From assembly GCA_021234155.1 (NCBI GenBank), contig JAJEKV010000110.1:624187-688186 (forward strand): DNA of 64,000 bases, read 5' to 3'. The position numbers and the translations under genes were made by a program. Positions 10,287-20,215 of this stretch are shown here, piece after piece. The notes under the pieces are model-generated. The model worked only from the letters and a program-made list of their open reading frames with translations. It ran no database searches and had not been told where the DNA came from. Every line of letters begins with the position of its first letter. The stretch's first letter is position 1. Source of the stretch: Isoetes taiwanensis. Lineage: Eukaryota; Streptophyta; Lycopodiopsida; Isoetales; Isoetaceae.

Positions 10287-10379
10287 GGGAAAGTTACTGA
10301 AATGCCCTTGCGAAATTGGTAAATTACCCAATTGCCCCTATCAAATCCGAAATCCCAAAATGCCCTTCGGGCAGGCAAC
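10287..10379 (+). repeat. Left terminal inverted repeat of the MULE
   Basis: 93 bp, complementary to 11952-12045 with one single-base indel near the CCGAAAT segment. Confidence 0.93.
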
Positions 10380-10399
10380 GGGCAGAACGATTACGTAAA

Positions 10400-10630
10400 G
10401 GACGGCTGGGCCCAATCCAGCCGTCTCATCCAATGCTAGAGCGACACGTGTCGCTGTTTCAAACTCTGAAACGCCCGTACAAAACTTTTACTGCGCATTC
10501 TGCCATTTTTACTGCCGGTTCTGCCATTTTACCTGCAGTTCTGCATGTTTTACCCTGATTCTGTTTTTTTTACCTGCATTCTTTTTTTGGGGCATGACAC
10601 GTGGCACGGCTGGATTGGGCCCAGCCGTCC
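10400..10630. repeat. Subterminal inverted repeats inside the MULE
   Basis: The stretch 10400-10424 is the inverted complement of 10606-10630. Each copy is also a hairpin by itself: GACGGCTGG, a 7-nt loop, then CCAGCCGTC. ACACGT lies beside both. Confidence 0.85.
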
Positions 10631-10639
10631 TCTACGTTC

Positions 10640-10761
10640 TTTTACTGGGCTTTCTGCGTTGTCAACGCCGCCTCCGCGCTAACGCGCGTCGGCAGCGTTT
10701 CCAACGCAGAAAGCCAGTAACGCGCGTCGGCAGCGTTTCCAACGCAGAAAGCCCAGTAAAA
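10640..10761. repeat. Second inverted repeat plus 38-bp tandem repeat inside the MULE
   Basis: 10640-10661 is the perfect inverted complement of 10740-10761 (22 bp). Between them a 38-bp unit (GC-rich, with ACGCGCGTCGGCAGCG) occurs twice, at 10680-10717 and 10718-10755. Confidence 0.88.
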
Positions 10762-11433
10762 GGGCTTTCTCTTATACAGAAACGGAGGGAAATTGCGGTG
10801 CTGGATTTGGCGGTGCTGTTGGAGGAGACGTCCAGCGATTGAGTGAACACGTCCAGCCTCCCTTTACAGAGCAACGATTTGTAAGGTAAGGAGAAGCAAG
10901 GAATCGATCTGAATTCATGCATGCATTTTCTGAATTTGAATCTGAGTAATCTGTAATGTAATCTGAAAGAATTCTTCAAGGGAGTTTCGTTCCTCTTTTC
11001 TTTCCCTATTCTCCCTATTCAAGTTCTAAGAAATTCGCATCCGTGCCTGTCATTCAAAAGACCCGTTCAGTCTCTTATTTTGCACCTGCACCCTGAAGGA
11101 CAGAGTTATGCTTTACAATTTTTCTATAACCCCAGCAGTGATGTTCTTGATTTAGTAAAATTCTTCTCTGATCTGGTATACTCACATCTTCGGGGCAAAT
11201 GCATTGTTCTCCTCGGCATAGTTCTTGCATAACCTGATGTATATTTGCCTAACATCATGTTTATATGGGATGGAGGATTTGAGCTCTTTTGCTTTGTTAT
11301 AATTCATAGTCTTTGCATATATATTTGTGCATTGCTGCTGCAGAATTGAAGTGCCCTTGATTATGTAACCCTGATCTCACTTCATGCACAAACTATAGGC
11401 TCTATAGGCAGCAAAAATCCAGCACGTCCAGCT

Positions 11434-11632
11434 ATGGAACTGTGTAAGGGTGCCAAATTTGATTCAATTGAAGAATGCAAGGCTGCAATTTTGTTGTCAC
11501 CCTCTTGTACTAGTTTATGTGCTTTGTTGTATCTAGAGTATAAATTGAAGCTGGTACTAGTTTATGTGCTGTGTTGGTTTGTACTAGTTTATGAAGCTTG
11601 TACTAGTTTATGTGCTGTGTTGGTATCTAAGG
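11434..11632 (+). pseudogene. Possible MuDR/FAR1-type N-terminal remnant with a short repeat
   Basis: The frame from 11434 reads GAKFDSIEECKAAI, reminiscent of the start of plant MuDR-type transposase DNA-binding domains (F-x-S-x-E-E-x-K). It dissolves at once into four copies of a GTACTAGTTTATG unit starting at 11508, 11554, 11581 and 11600. Being inside a MULE supports the reading, but the match is short. Confidence 0.25.
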
Positions 11633-11951
11633 ATAAGCTGTAATAGCATTTCAAATGACAGCGACAGTGGCATGGAAGATAATGAGGGAGAACTTCAGAA
11701 TGAAGTAGGGCTTAAGAATGAAGCCCAAACTGAGACAAATTTTTTTCAGCAGGATGACTTAACACTTTGTTGTTCCGAAAATTTAGTAACAGCAGATTGC
11801 CTTGACTTAATTTCAACGATTGATGCCACTTGACGTGCAATAAGGCCTCTCCAAGCATAGCATCAGTTCCCATGGGTTTGTCATCTGCTAGTGTTTTTGC
11901 CGGAAAGGCTTTCACGGCAATCTGCCATGAAAGCCATGAAACCTGTTGCCT

Positions 11952-12045
11952 GTTGCCTGCCCGAAGGGCATTTTGGGAATTTCGGATTTGATAGGGGCAA
12001 TTGGGTAATTTACCAATTTCGCAAGGGCATTTCAGTAACTTTCCC
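11952..12045 (-). repeat. Right terminal inverted repeat of the MULE
   Basis: 94 bp, paired with 10287-10379. A small hairpin (GGCTTTCACGGCA / TGCCATGAAAGCC) sits just inside, at about 11907-11935. Confidence 0.93.
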
Positions 12046-12102
12046 TTTTCTTTTTAAGAGGAGGGGACACATGTGCCTTGAATTCTTTCCGATGCTTGTA
12101 AT

Positions 12103-13830
12103 GTGTTTGATGCAATGGTGCATAGAAACTTAATTTCGTGGACGAACATGATTGCAGCATTTACAGACAGTGGAAGGTTGAGAGAGGCACTTGAATTATT
12201 TCACGATAGTTTCTTGAGACATATGCAACCGGATAAAGTTGTATTTGTTTCCATTCTTAGTGCCTGCAACTCTTGGGATGCTTTACAGGAGGGTAGACTG
12301 ATACATGCATACATTACCGGATATGGTTTTGGGTCTGACATCATTATCAGCAATGCACTTATTAGTATGTACAGTAGATGTAGCAGTCTGAAGGATGCAG
12401 TTAGAATATTTGAGGACATGCCAGAAAGACAATTGGTGTCTTGGACTGCTTTAATTGATGCATATTCTCATCATGGACATGCAGATGAGGCGCATAAAGC
12501 ATTTCGAATGATGAAATTGGAAGGCCACAAACCAAATAAGGTTACATTCATAACTATTCTTAATGCTTGTAGTTGCCTTGAAACACTAGCTGATGGGAAG
12601 TTTTCGCATGCATCAATTCTTGATAATAACTTCCAATCTGATATTGTTGTAGGGACGGCCATTGTAAATATGTACTCTAGATGTGGGAGACTCGAAGATG
12701 CACAGAAAATCTTTTTTGAAATGCAGAATCAGGATGAGGTATTATGTAATACCATGATTGCAGCATATGCACGGCATGAGCATCATGTAAAGGATGCTTT
12801 GAGGCTATTTTGGCAAATGAATTTACAAGGTTTATTGCCAGATGCAAGCAGCTTTGTTGTTGTTCTTAGCGCATGTGATTCTTTGTTGGCAGCGGCAAAT
12901 GGTAAACTCATCCATGCTTATATGCTTGATGGTTACATCCAGTTTGATGTGTATGTTTGGACTTCTCTTCTTAATATGTATAGCAAATGTGGATCTCTTG
13001 AAGATGCTTGTACAGTATTTTACAAAATGAAGCAAAGAAATGTGGTAACATGGAATGCAATGCTTGCAGCTTATGTCGACCATGGGCATGAGTTGCAGGC
13101 TCTCCAATTTTTCGAAGATACGCAAGTCATTACCGCACCTGACAAGGTGACATTTATCAGTGTCCTTGAAGCATGTGCCAATCAAGCAGCCTTAAAAGTT
13201 GGCATGCTGATCCATGAATGTGTTGTTGATAATGGACTTGAATCAGATATCACGGTGCAAAATGCACTTGTCAATATGTATGGGAAATGTGGGGCTCTAG
13301 GGCTTGCAAGAAAGGTATTTTGGAAGATGCCTAGTAAAGATTTGGTAACATGGAATGCCCTCCTTGGGGCATATGCTATTCATGGAGATTATGAAGAAAT
13401 GTCTTTAATATTTCAGAAGATGCACCTTGATCAGAATCCTTCTAATAGAGTAACTTTTACCAGCATTTTGTCTTCATGCAGCCATGCTGGACTGGGAGAC
13501 GAAGGTTGCCATTACTTCGTCTATATGGGTGGAAACCATTGCATTCCACCAGGTCCAGAGCATTATGGCTGTGTTATTGATCTTCTTGGACGAGCAGGAC
13601 AAATAGTGGAGGCACAAGATTTTATTCAGACAATGTTTTTTGAAGTTGATGCCGTGTCATGGTCGAGTTTGCTTGGATCGTGCATCTTACATGATGACGT
13701 TGGAGGAGCAAAACAGGTTGCAAAATGTCTGCTTGAGCTAGACTTTTGCAACACTGGAGCATATACATCAATGTTAAACATCTATGCTGGAGAAGAGCTA
13801 AGAAAAGTAAAACGTGTCATGAGCATGTGA
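12103..13830 (+). CDS. PLS-class pentatricopeptide repeat protein, 5'-truncated
   Basis: The ~575-residue frame is an uninterrupted run of PPR motifs, e.g. NLISWTNMIAAF, QLVSWTALIDAYSHHG, NVVTWNAMLAAY and DLVTWNALLGAY. These alternate with NALISMYSRC-type S motifs and PNKVTFITILNACS-type L motifs. It ends with an E-like region (AVSWSSLLGSC, LLELD...GAYTSMLNIYA) and stops about 15 residues later. There is no DYW domain. Such proteins bind organellar RNA and specify editing or processing sites. The frame is open back to 12082, where a stop blocks it; no targeting peptide and no ATG precede the first motif. The MULE ends 37 bp upstream, so the N terminus was probably lost with an upstream rearrangement. 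It may be a recent pseudogene. Confidence 0.85.
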   Translation: MFDAMVHRNLISWTNMIAAFTDSGRLREALELFHDSFLRHMQPDKVVFVSILSACNSWDALQEGRLIHAYITGYGFGSDIIISNALISMYSRCSSLKDAVRIFEDMPERQLVSWTALIDAYSHHGHADEAHKAFRMMKLEGHKPNKVTFITILNACSCLETLADGKFSHASILDNNFQSDIVVGTAIVNMYSRCGRLEDAQKIFFEMQNQDEVLCNTMIAAYARHEHHVKDALRLFWQMNLQGLLPDASSFVVVLSACDSLLAAANGKLIHAYMLDGYIQFDVYVWTSLLNMYSKCGSLEDACTVFYKMKQRNVVTWNAMLAAYVDHGHELQALQFFEDTQVITAPDKVTFISVLEACANQAALKVGMLIHECVVDNGLESDITVQNALVNMYGKCGALGLARKVFWKMPSKDLVTWNALLGAYAIHGDYEEMSLIFQKMHLDQNPSNRVTFTSILSSCSHAGLGDEGCHYFVYMGGNHCIPPGPEHYGCVIDLLGRAGQIVEAQDFIQTMFFEVDAVSWSSLLGSCILHDDVGGAKQVAKCLLELDFCNTGAYTSMLNIYAGEELRKVKRVMSM

Positions 13831-14740
13831 TAACAACTGGTTGAGTCTTAACACCTCTGGATCAAAGAGGACTTGGAACATGTTAACTTGGTAAAGATCA
13901 TCATAAACATCTATTATTTATAAGCAATCCTGTTTATGCCTCTGCCCTGAGAGTGGATTGCTAGCGCTTAAGCTGAGCTTGGGTAGTGTTGTGCCCCCTG
14001 AGGTAACTTCCTTGTATTGAGACTATTAAAAAACTACAACTGGACGTAAAAAATCAGTTAAATCTACAACTGAAGGTCTTTTAGAATTTAAATTCCATAA
14101 GGTCCATCGAGTAATGGTTGTCATGCTTGAGGCTAGGTAGTTTGCCCTTCATGGAATGAGCGGTGAAGCTACACTCGACCAACAATGTTTCTACTGTAGT
14201 GGCCATTATCAGGACTTTCAACACCATATCTTCTCAGGTATTTTGTTCTGTTGGAATCTGTTATTTACTTCCAGTAGAGCATTAATTTGCTACTGATTTT
14301 TGTGAGCTCCATGTACTTTTGGTATGTGTCTGTAGGTTCTTCCTGCGGTATTGCAGTTGGGAATGTCAATCTGCAGCAAATTGCTTGGTTGCTGTCCTTT
14401 CATCTAGTTGCTGGCCACTTGCATCGTGTCACCATCTATGACGTGTCACCATCTACCACGGGGCAGAATAGACTTACCCTATCCCTTCCGGCAGGATCAC
14501 AGCAAACAAAATCCCGTCCGGCAGAATCACCCGCCCAAGGCAGAATTGCCCACTCAAATTGGCCCAAACTATGCAGTAGGTGGGTTATTGCTCATTTTGA
14601 GGGCAGATTCTTGCCCTCTTGCAACTGATTGAATGTGGAGGCGCTTGTCTCCATTTTTGGTTTGCAGGGATCAGCAAACAAGGTGCTTTTGCACTAAGTA
14701 TTGCCCTAAACTAGTTTGTGCATGTGGTCAATCTAGTTAG
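13831..14740. other. Non-coding stretch downstream of the PPR gene
   Basis: Contains probable 3' untranslated sequence and a C-rich stretch near 14460-14560 with GGCAGAATCAC repeated. No gene is supported. Confidence 0.35.
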
Positions 14741-15494
14741 CAGGGTTGCCTAACCCCCCCTGCACAAAAGGCTGCAATTCTAGCTATGCCACGTGTCCTG
14801 CCACGTCACCCAAAATCAATTTGAGCCGTCCGATTCTCTAATTTCGAATCGTACGGCCAGGGAAATTAGAAAACTCTGAAAATTCTCTACCGTGCCTTTC
14901 GCAACTCGGCTATGGCAGATCCGGATGGCGACGGCCGTGTTTCTCTTTCTTGCTATGGCGGTGGCATAGCTCTTGAGCTCTGCTTGGCATTGCCTTGAGG
15001 TACATGCACTAGTTATAACTAGAGGACAAAATCCTTTTGAGGAACATAAGTTCGGGTATGGAGAGCGGTGTATGGCAGACAAATCCTTTTGCTTTGAGAA
15101 TGTTGTAGCTGCCGGAATCTTCTTTTCATGTTTACTTCAAAAAACAGGTCTGTAAGAAAACTACGATGTCTATGGCAGAGATGTTCTTCCCCCTTTTATA
15201 TTTGTCATCCCTTTTCCATTATATTTTCCCTGAGACCTCTGTTTATCGTGCAGGGGATTGCATCTGGAGCTAGAGGAAGCTAGAGCCAGTATATCAAGGT
15301 TAATCTAAAGTTCATAATATTTTGTTTCTCTGCTTGTTTCACCAATCTATAAAAATTGCAGGGTGCTCGAGCTATTATGGCGATTCAACTGTTCCAATGA
15401 TCTGTTCAAACTTTTTGCAGTTATGGACCAAGTAAAGAAAAGGACCAAGTAAAAAAGCCCTGCTGCCCTTAAGAAGGAAATTGAAGATAGCATT

Positions 15495-16901
15495 ATGCGT
15501 TTTGACAGTTTGAAGAAGACCCTGTTGTCTGGAATGGGAACTCCTGATGAAATTTCTTTTTCCATTGGCTCTCCAGCTAGAATAGAAGTTGCTCAATATG
15601 GCTTTGGCCAATCTTATAGCCTCAGAGAGCTCAGTATTGCAACTCAGGGCTTTGCTGATTCTAATGTAATCGGCGAAGGCGGATATGGAATTGTTTACAG
15701 AGGCAAGTTACCAGATGGTACTTTCGTGGCTATCAAGAATTTGCTTAATAACAAGTAATGCTCTTGAAGTTATTTCAATTTCTCGCAGCATGTTATAATC
15801 TGATCGCCATAACTGAAGCATTGTAGTATTTTATTCATGCAGAGGGCAAGCAGAGCATGAGTTCAAAGTGGAAGTGGAGACTATTGGAAGGGTTAGACAT
15901 GAGAATTTGGTCAGAATGCTTGGCTACGTGTAGAAGGCAGTTACAGGTAAGAGTTGGTCTCTTTCATTTTTCACAGACCTTGTTAACTTTGTTTCATATA
16001 ACCCTGTTATGTATGTAACTTGGTTTTTTTAAATGGTTATACCATAATGCTTGCTAAACTTTGTTCACTTTAGGATGCTTGTCTATGAGTACATGGATAA
16101 TGGAAATCTAGAGCAATGGCTTCATGGTCCCATCTCCAGAACAAACACTCCAACATGGAAGATGCGCATGAAGATCTTGCTTGGCTCCTTGTTCCTTCAA
16201 TTTGATGCTTATTTTTTATCTTTTATACAGGCTTTCTTACTTACATGAATCACTGGAACCAAAAGTAGTGCATCGAGATATAAAAGCAAGTAATATTTTG
16301 CTAGATTTCCAATGGAATGCCAAAGGTCTCAGATTTTGGTTTGGCAAAGCTTCTAGTAGCTGAGAAAAGTCATATAACAACGCGTGTCATGGGCAGCACA
16401 TTTGGGTACACATTCTAACTCGTATTTCATTTAACCCCTTATAATATCTTCATAGTGTGATCCTTAAACATTGTCACTGCAGATAAGTTGCTCCTGAATA
16501 TGCAAATACAGGGCTTTTAAATGAGCGAAGTGATATATATAGTTTTGGAGTACTCATGTTGGAAACTATCACAGGCAGGGATCCTGTTGACTATAGCAGG
16601 CCTAATGGAGAGGTAAGATTAACTTTTAAGAAAATTTCATATCTCACTATAACAATATGTTTCTTAATTGATGATGATCTAGGTCAATCTAGTTGATTGG
16701 TTGAAGACAATGGTGGGAAACAAACGATCTGAAGATGTATGTGATCCTAGATTGGAAGAGAGACCTTCTTTGAAGGAATTGAAAAGAGCATTGCTCATAG
16801 CGCTACGATGTGTTGATCCTGATGCATCCAAAAGACCAAGGATGGGTTATGTTGTTCATATGCTTGAGGCAGAACAATTTCCTTTCCGAGATGTAAGCTG
16901 A
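15495..16901 (+). pseudogene. Receptor-like Ser/Thr kinase pseudogene (At5g18500/At2g42960-type)
   Basis: Exons can be followed with introns kept. 15495-15755 covers YSLRELSIATQGF, the glycine loop GEGGYGIVYRG and VAIKN. 15843-15946 covers [19 protein letters not shown]. From 16074, MLVYEYMDNGNLEQWLHG. From 16231, the catalytic loop [14 protein letters not shown]. From about 16494, APEYANTG. The last exon ends [12 protein letters not shown]. Three lesions are plain: a missing base after GGCTAC near 15927 gives a stop; the donor after KILLG is lost; an extra G near 16325 breaks the DFG region. The extracellular and transmembrane parts are absent. Kept introns show a DNA-level copy, not a retrocopy. 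The family assignment is from recalled sequence patterns. Confidence 0.85.
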
Positions 16902-16930
16902 TAATCTTTCCATCCTTAATTTACAAATAG

Positions 16931-17881
16931 AAATATTTAAGCTCCCAAAACGTTGGGCATTCTTGTATTAAAGAACGGAAAGAACACAAGCTGCTTTCCC
17001 AATGTCTATTGCAGTGTTGGAGTTGATTCAACATTCATTCTGACATGTTTTTGAAGAAAATACAGGAGAGAATGGCTCAGGTTTAGAGATGATGTCCTTT
17101 ATGCTATTCTTTGTTATTTATATTGCACATGTAGGAGCATTTTTAAAGAGCATTTTGCACTCAATATGAAGAAAGGTACGTAAAAATATACCTTTAGACT
17201 TCTAGGTTGGTCCCTTGTGCATATATGCTCATAATTAAATAACTTATTTGTTGCAGGGTCCATGTTTTGGAGCTTGTTGTAGGGATATATGTTTTCTTTT
17301 GTGCATCTTATGACTTTGCATTTGGACACAACCACTTCTATATGTATCTTTACCTTCAGGCAATCACATTCTTTGTTATGGGCTTTGGGTATGTTGGAAC
17401 CTTTATGCCCAACTAGAGCAATTTGCAAAGCTCTAGGTTAAAGCAATTGAATATATTTTTTCTGAGTTGCCCCATGGCCTCTTGGGGCATATTGCCTTGT
17501 AATTCTTGGTCAAGGGATCTCACCAATGTTGAAGATTTGCCTACTATGAGATTAGGATAGCAATGGTCCATTCCATTGAATTATGGACTAAATCCAAGTG
17601 GGCCCAAATGCAGCTTTCATACAATACTTCCTTTAAAGGCTCGTGTTGTGCTCATATCAAATAATGTGACAAGAATGGTGGGTTTTGCCACTCTCTCCCA
17701 CCCATAGATTAATTTGTTTGGATTATCTCCTTGTTGCTAATGCTCGGAGCTCACAGCTGTGTACATAAAGCTTTGAGGATAATAATGGTGGAAATATTTA
17801 AGCTCCCGAAACGTTGGCCATTCTTGTAGTAAAGAACGGAAAGAACGCAAGTTGCTTTTCCAATGTCTATTGCAGTGGTGG
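16931..17881. repeat. Dispersed direct repeat, ~91 bp, two copies
   Basis: 16931-17021 and 17791-17881 are nearly identical (AAATATTTAAGCTCCC... to TGTCTATTGCAGTG). The first copy follows the end of the kinase pseudogene. The 860-bp interval between them has no gene. Confidence 0.85.
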
Positions 17882-17899
17882 CATACCACCACTGCAATA
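17868..17899. repeat. Perfect hairpin, 14-bp arms
   Basis: TATTGCAGTGGTGG (17868-17881), loop CATA, then CCACCACTGCAATA (17886-17899). It sits exactly at the end of the second ~91-bp repeat copy and marks a fold-back junction. Confidence 0.92.
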
Positions 17900-17910
17900 A
17901 CCCAAAACCC

Positions 17911-18735
17911 AAAAGAAGGTTGCCGCCGATCCTCGAACTACCACGGAAAAAAACCAACGCGAACCCTGCTGCAAAAAATGATTAGGAAATACTGAATGGC
18001 CTATTTGCTAATATTGGAATTAGTGCATGTTTTTTCAGGAGTTTTTTAGGATACCAAATTGCCATAAAAGATGATTTGGAAAAATAATGGATAGCTCATT
18101 TGCTAATATCGGAATAGTGCATGCTCTTTCATGCAGGAGGTGATGTATTGATACAACCTCAATGTTGCAAATCTTCAAATTTAACGTTGCATGGTCTTTG
18201 CACAACCAATATCTTCAGTCCAGGATTGTTTACAAGTGTTACGAAATCTACTGCACATATAGAAAAAGAAAAAGAAAGTGAAATCAAGCATAAAACCAAC
18301 CTTCGTGCATGAATATCATCCGCCGCTTGTAAAAAAGCAATCTATCGGTTAAGACTTTTGAAACGGCTCCAAAGGTGCTTAACCCGCAACATCTATATCA
18401 TTTCCGTGAGATGATTCTCATCTCAAACAATTCTCACGCTAAACAATTTAAATGCAAGATAATGCAAGAATTGGAATTGAACGTATGAGATATCAGTGGC
18501 TACAATCAATGTTGGCTACAATCAACGTTTTTTTTTTATCAAACGCTTATTTAGACATGATTGAGTAGTGGGGACGTGCATTACGCACAATTCTTAAATC
18601 TTCGTAACATTACACAAAGGCAACCAAGCCTTTATAGGCATACCGGAAGGAAAAAAAAAAACCCCTAAGAAGGTCGTCGCCGATCCTCGAATTACCACGG
18701 GAAAAAACCAACGCGAGCCCGACTGCCTAGCCTTC
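17911..18735. repeat. Direct repeat pair of ~60 bp near the element's right end
   Basis: About 17911-17968 and 18668-18728 share AAGAAGGT, GCCGATCCTCGAA, TACCACGG and AACCAACGCGA. The space between contains no gene. Confidence 0.8.
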
Positions 18736-18747
18736 TTCCCAACCCTG

Positions 18748-19989
18748 CAGTTCTGCTAGTTTAGGGGTAATTTGTAGTTGTTTAGGGGTAATTTGTAGTA
18801 GTTGCAAATCTTGGTTAAAAAAATTGAAGCAATTAACAAAAGATTGAAAAGACAGTAACAGACACTAAACTGGGCAAACCGCCAGCACCATTAGGAAACT
18901 ACAGGAAGTAATCCTATAGGAACTCTACCAACAAAACACAGGCGACGTCGCTTTACCTCTGCCATGTTACCTTCGCCAGGAAACCTCTTGCCTTTAGCAC
19001 TCTTTCCCACCTCCAGCACTCTTTCTGAAGGAAATCGGAAGCATTTAAACCGCCCTAAGCATTTTCCATGATTTTCAAATCCAAATCTTTGATTTTGAAG
19101 TTTTTATCCAAAATCCCGTCTCGGATTTGCTCTTTCTCTTGCTCTTCTTAGTTGTCAAATTTTTTCGCTTGTTTCTTGCAAGGCAAGGATAGGAAGGACA
19201 TGGCATGGATCGGCATGTAAGCCACGATGGCCATGCATGGCAGGTATCAGAAGAATAGATATAAGGCAAAAAAAAGTGGGCTCCCACGCCAATGTGTTTT
19301 TTAACTGCCACTCTATTTAGAAATCATGAGTGAAAACCGGCTTTCAAGTATGCCCTTGGCTGCTACTGCATCTCAGCCTTCCATTAGTTGTTTTGCCATA
19401 AGAGGTGACTAGAGCTCCATTTATCTTTTTTCTTTCAGTATTCTGTTAGGTATCTTTTTCATCCCCCCCGGTTGTGGATGTTGACACATCCTATGGAACT
19501 AGCAACGAGCTGTGTAAAGATGTTTTTTCTCATCCATTGAGTTTGATTTTTTTGAAAAGCATAGATGGTGATGTATTTGGCTAAGGCTCTGGCGATACAA
19601 ACTTGGCACAATCTTCTTTAATTTGCAATGCATGTGGTAGGTAGGCTAGAAATCACGAAATGGTGTTTTGAAATGCAAAAAAGAATGGGATCCATGTATA
19701 AATTATCTATCACCTCAAATTGTCACTGAGATACCAACGTAATCTATTTTGCTCTTTTCATTTTGGAATTGTACTCTTGTTTTGGATTCCTGTACCATTG
19801 TGCAGTTCATTTGCAATGTAGGCTGTCAAGAAGTTCGGAGTTTGATCACCATTGGGACCAAAGTGTAGTAGTCTGGAATGCCTGGTAAATCTACATTGTT
19901 TCAACGTTTTGAAATTATGCAACAGAACTATAATTAAGAAGAAGAGTTTTTGAGCATAAAATTCAAAATGGGCTTCAACGCGATATTGC
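18748..19989. other. Non-coding stretch
   Basis: Starts with TTTAGGGGTAATTTGTAG occurring twice (18758-18800). No gene, RNA or element boundary is visible beyond this. Confidence 0.3.
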
Positions 19990-20215
19990 ATGGTGAGTAC
20001 CACCATTGATATGTATTACAAATGTGGTAACTTGGACAAAATGAACGGATCCTTCAATTTTGTGGTAGAAATGCAATATCATGAAGTAGAACCAGATAAG
20101 TTTACATTTTTTAGCAGTTATAAAGCATACAACAATGACTCAACTAGAAACGGGTACAAAGATTCATATTGGTATTATAGATAATGAACTCCAATTTGAT
20201 GTGATTTAGTAACAT
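19990..20215 (+). pseudogene. PPR gene remnant
   Basis: Reads TTIDMYYKCGNLDK, then VEPDKFTFFS and, after a frame change, IGIIDNELQFDVI. These match the S and L motifs of a PLS-type PPR protein. Only about 70 residues survive, with frameshifts. It may derive from a relative of the PPR gene at 12.1-13.8 kb. Confidence 0.65.

Larger units (their letters stand above)
10287..12045. mobile_element. Mutator-like element (MULE), non-autonomous
   Basis: The terminal inverted repeats are 10287-10379 (93 bp) and 11952-12045 (94 bp). They are identical except for a single extra base. Ends read GGGAAAGTTACTG. The flanking 9-mers TTTCCTTTT (10278-10286) and TTTTCTTTT (12046-12054) match at 8 of 9, fitting a MULE 9-bp target duplication with one change. 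The 1759-bp element has no complete transposase. Its interior has nested palindromes, a 38-bp tandem repeat and a weak MuDR-like N-terminal motif. The near-identity of the repeats indicates a young insertion. Confidence 0.88.
14741..18747 (+). mobile_element. Possible gene-carrying element with CAGGGTTG/CAACCCTG ends (copy 2)
   Basis: It begins CAGGGTTGCCTAACC, followed by a TTCTAGCTATGCCA module shared with 7711. It ends CAACCCTG at 18740-18747, preceded by the CCTTCTTCC-type module shared with 10061-10082. A second internal end-like copy (GAACCCTG) lies at 17961-17968, with its preceding ~55 bp duplicated before 18747, suggesting nested or shifted ends. The cargo is a receptor-kinase pseudogene. 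No clear target duplication is visible. Confidence 0.38.

Noticed and set aside
14741-18747. Helitron ending CTAG followed by T at 18756-18760
   Set aside because: A CTAG-T occurs just after both right modules, but no stable 3' hairpin or 5' TC end could be placed; kept only as an alternative to hAT-like ends.
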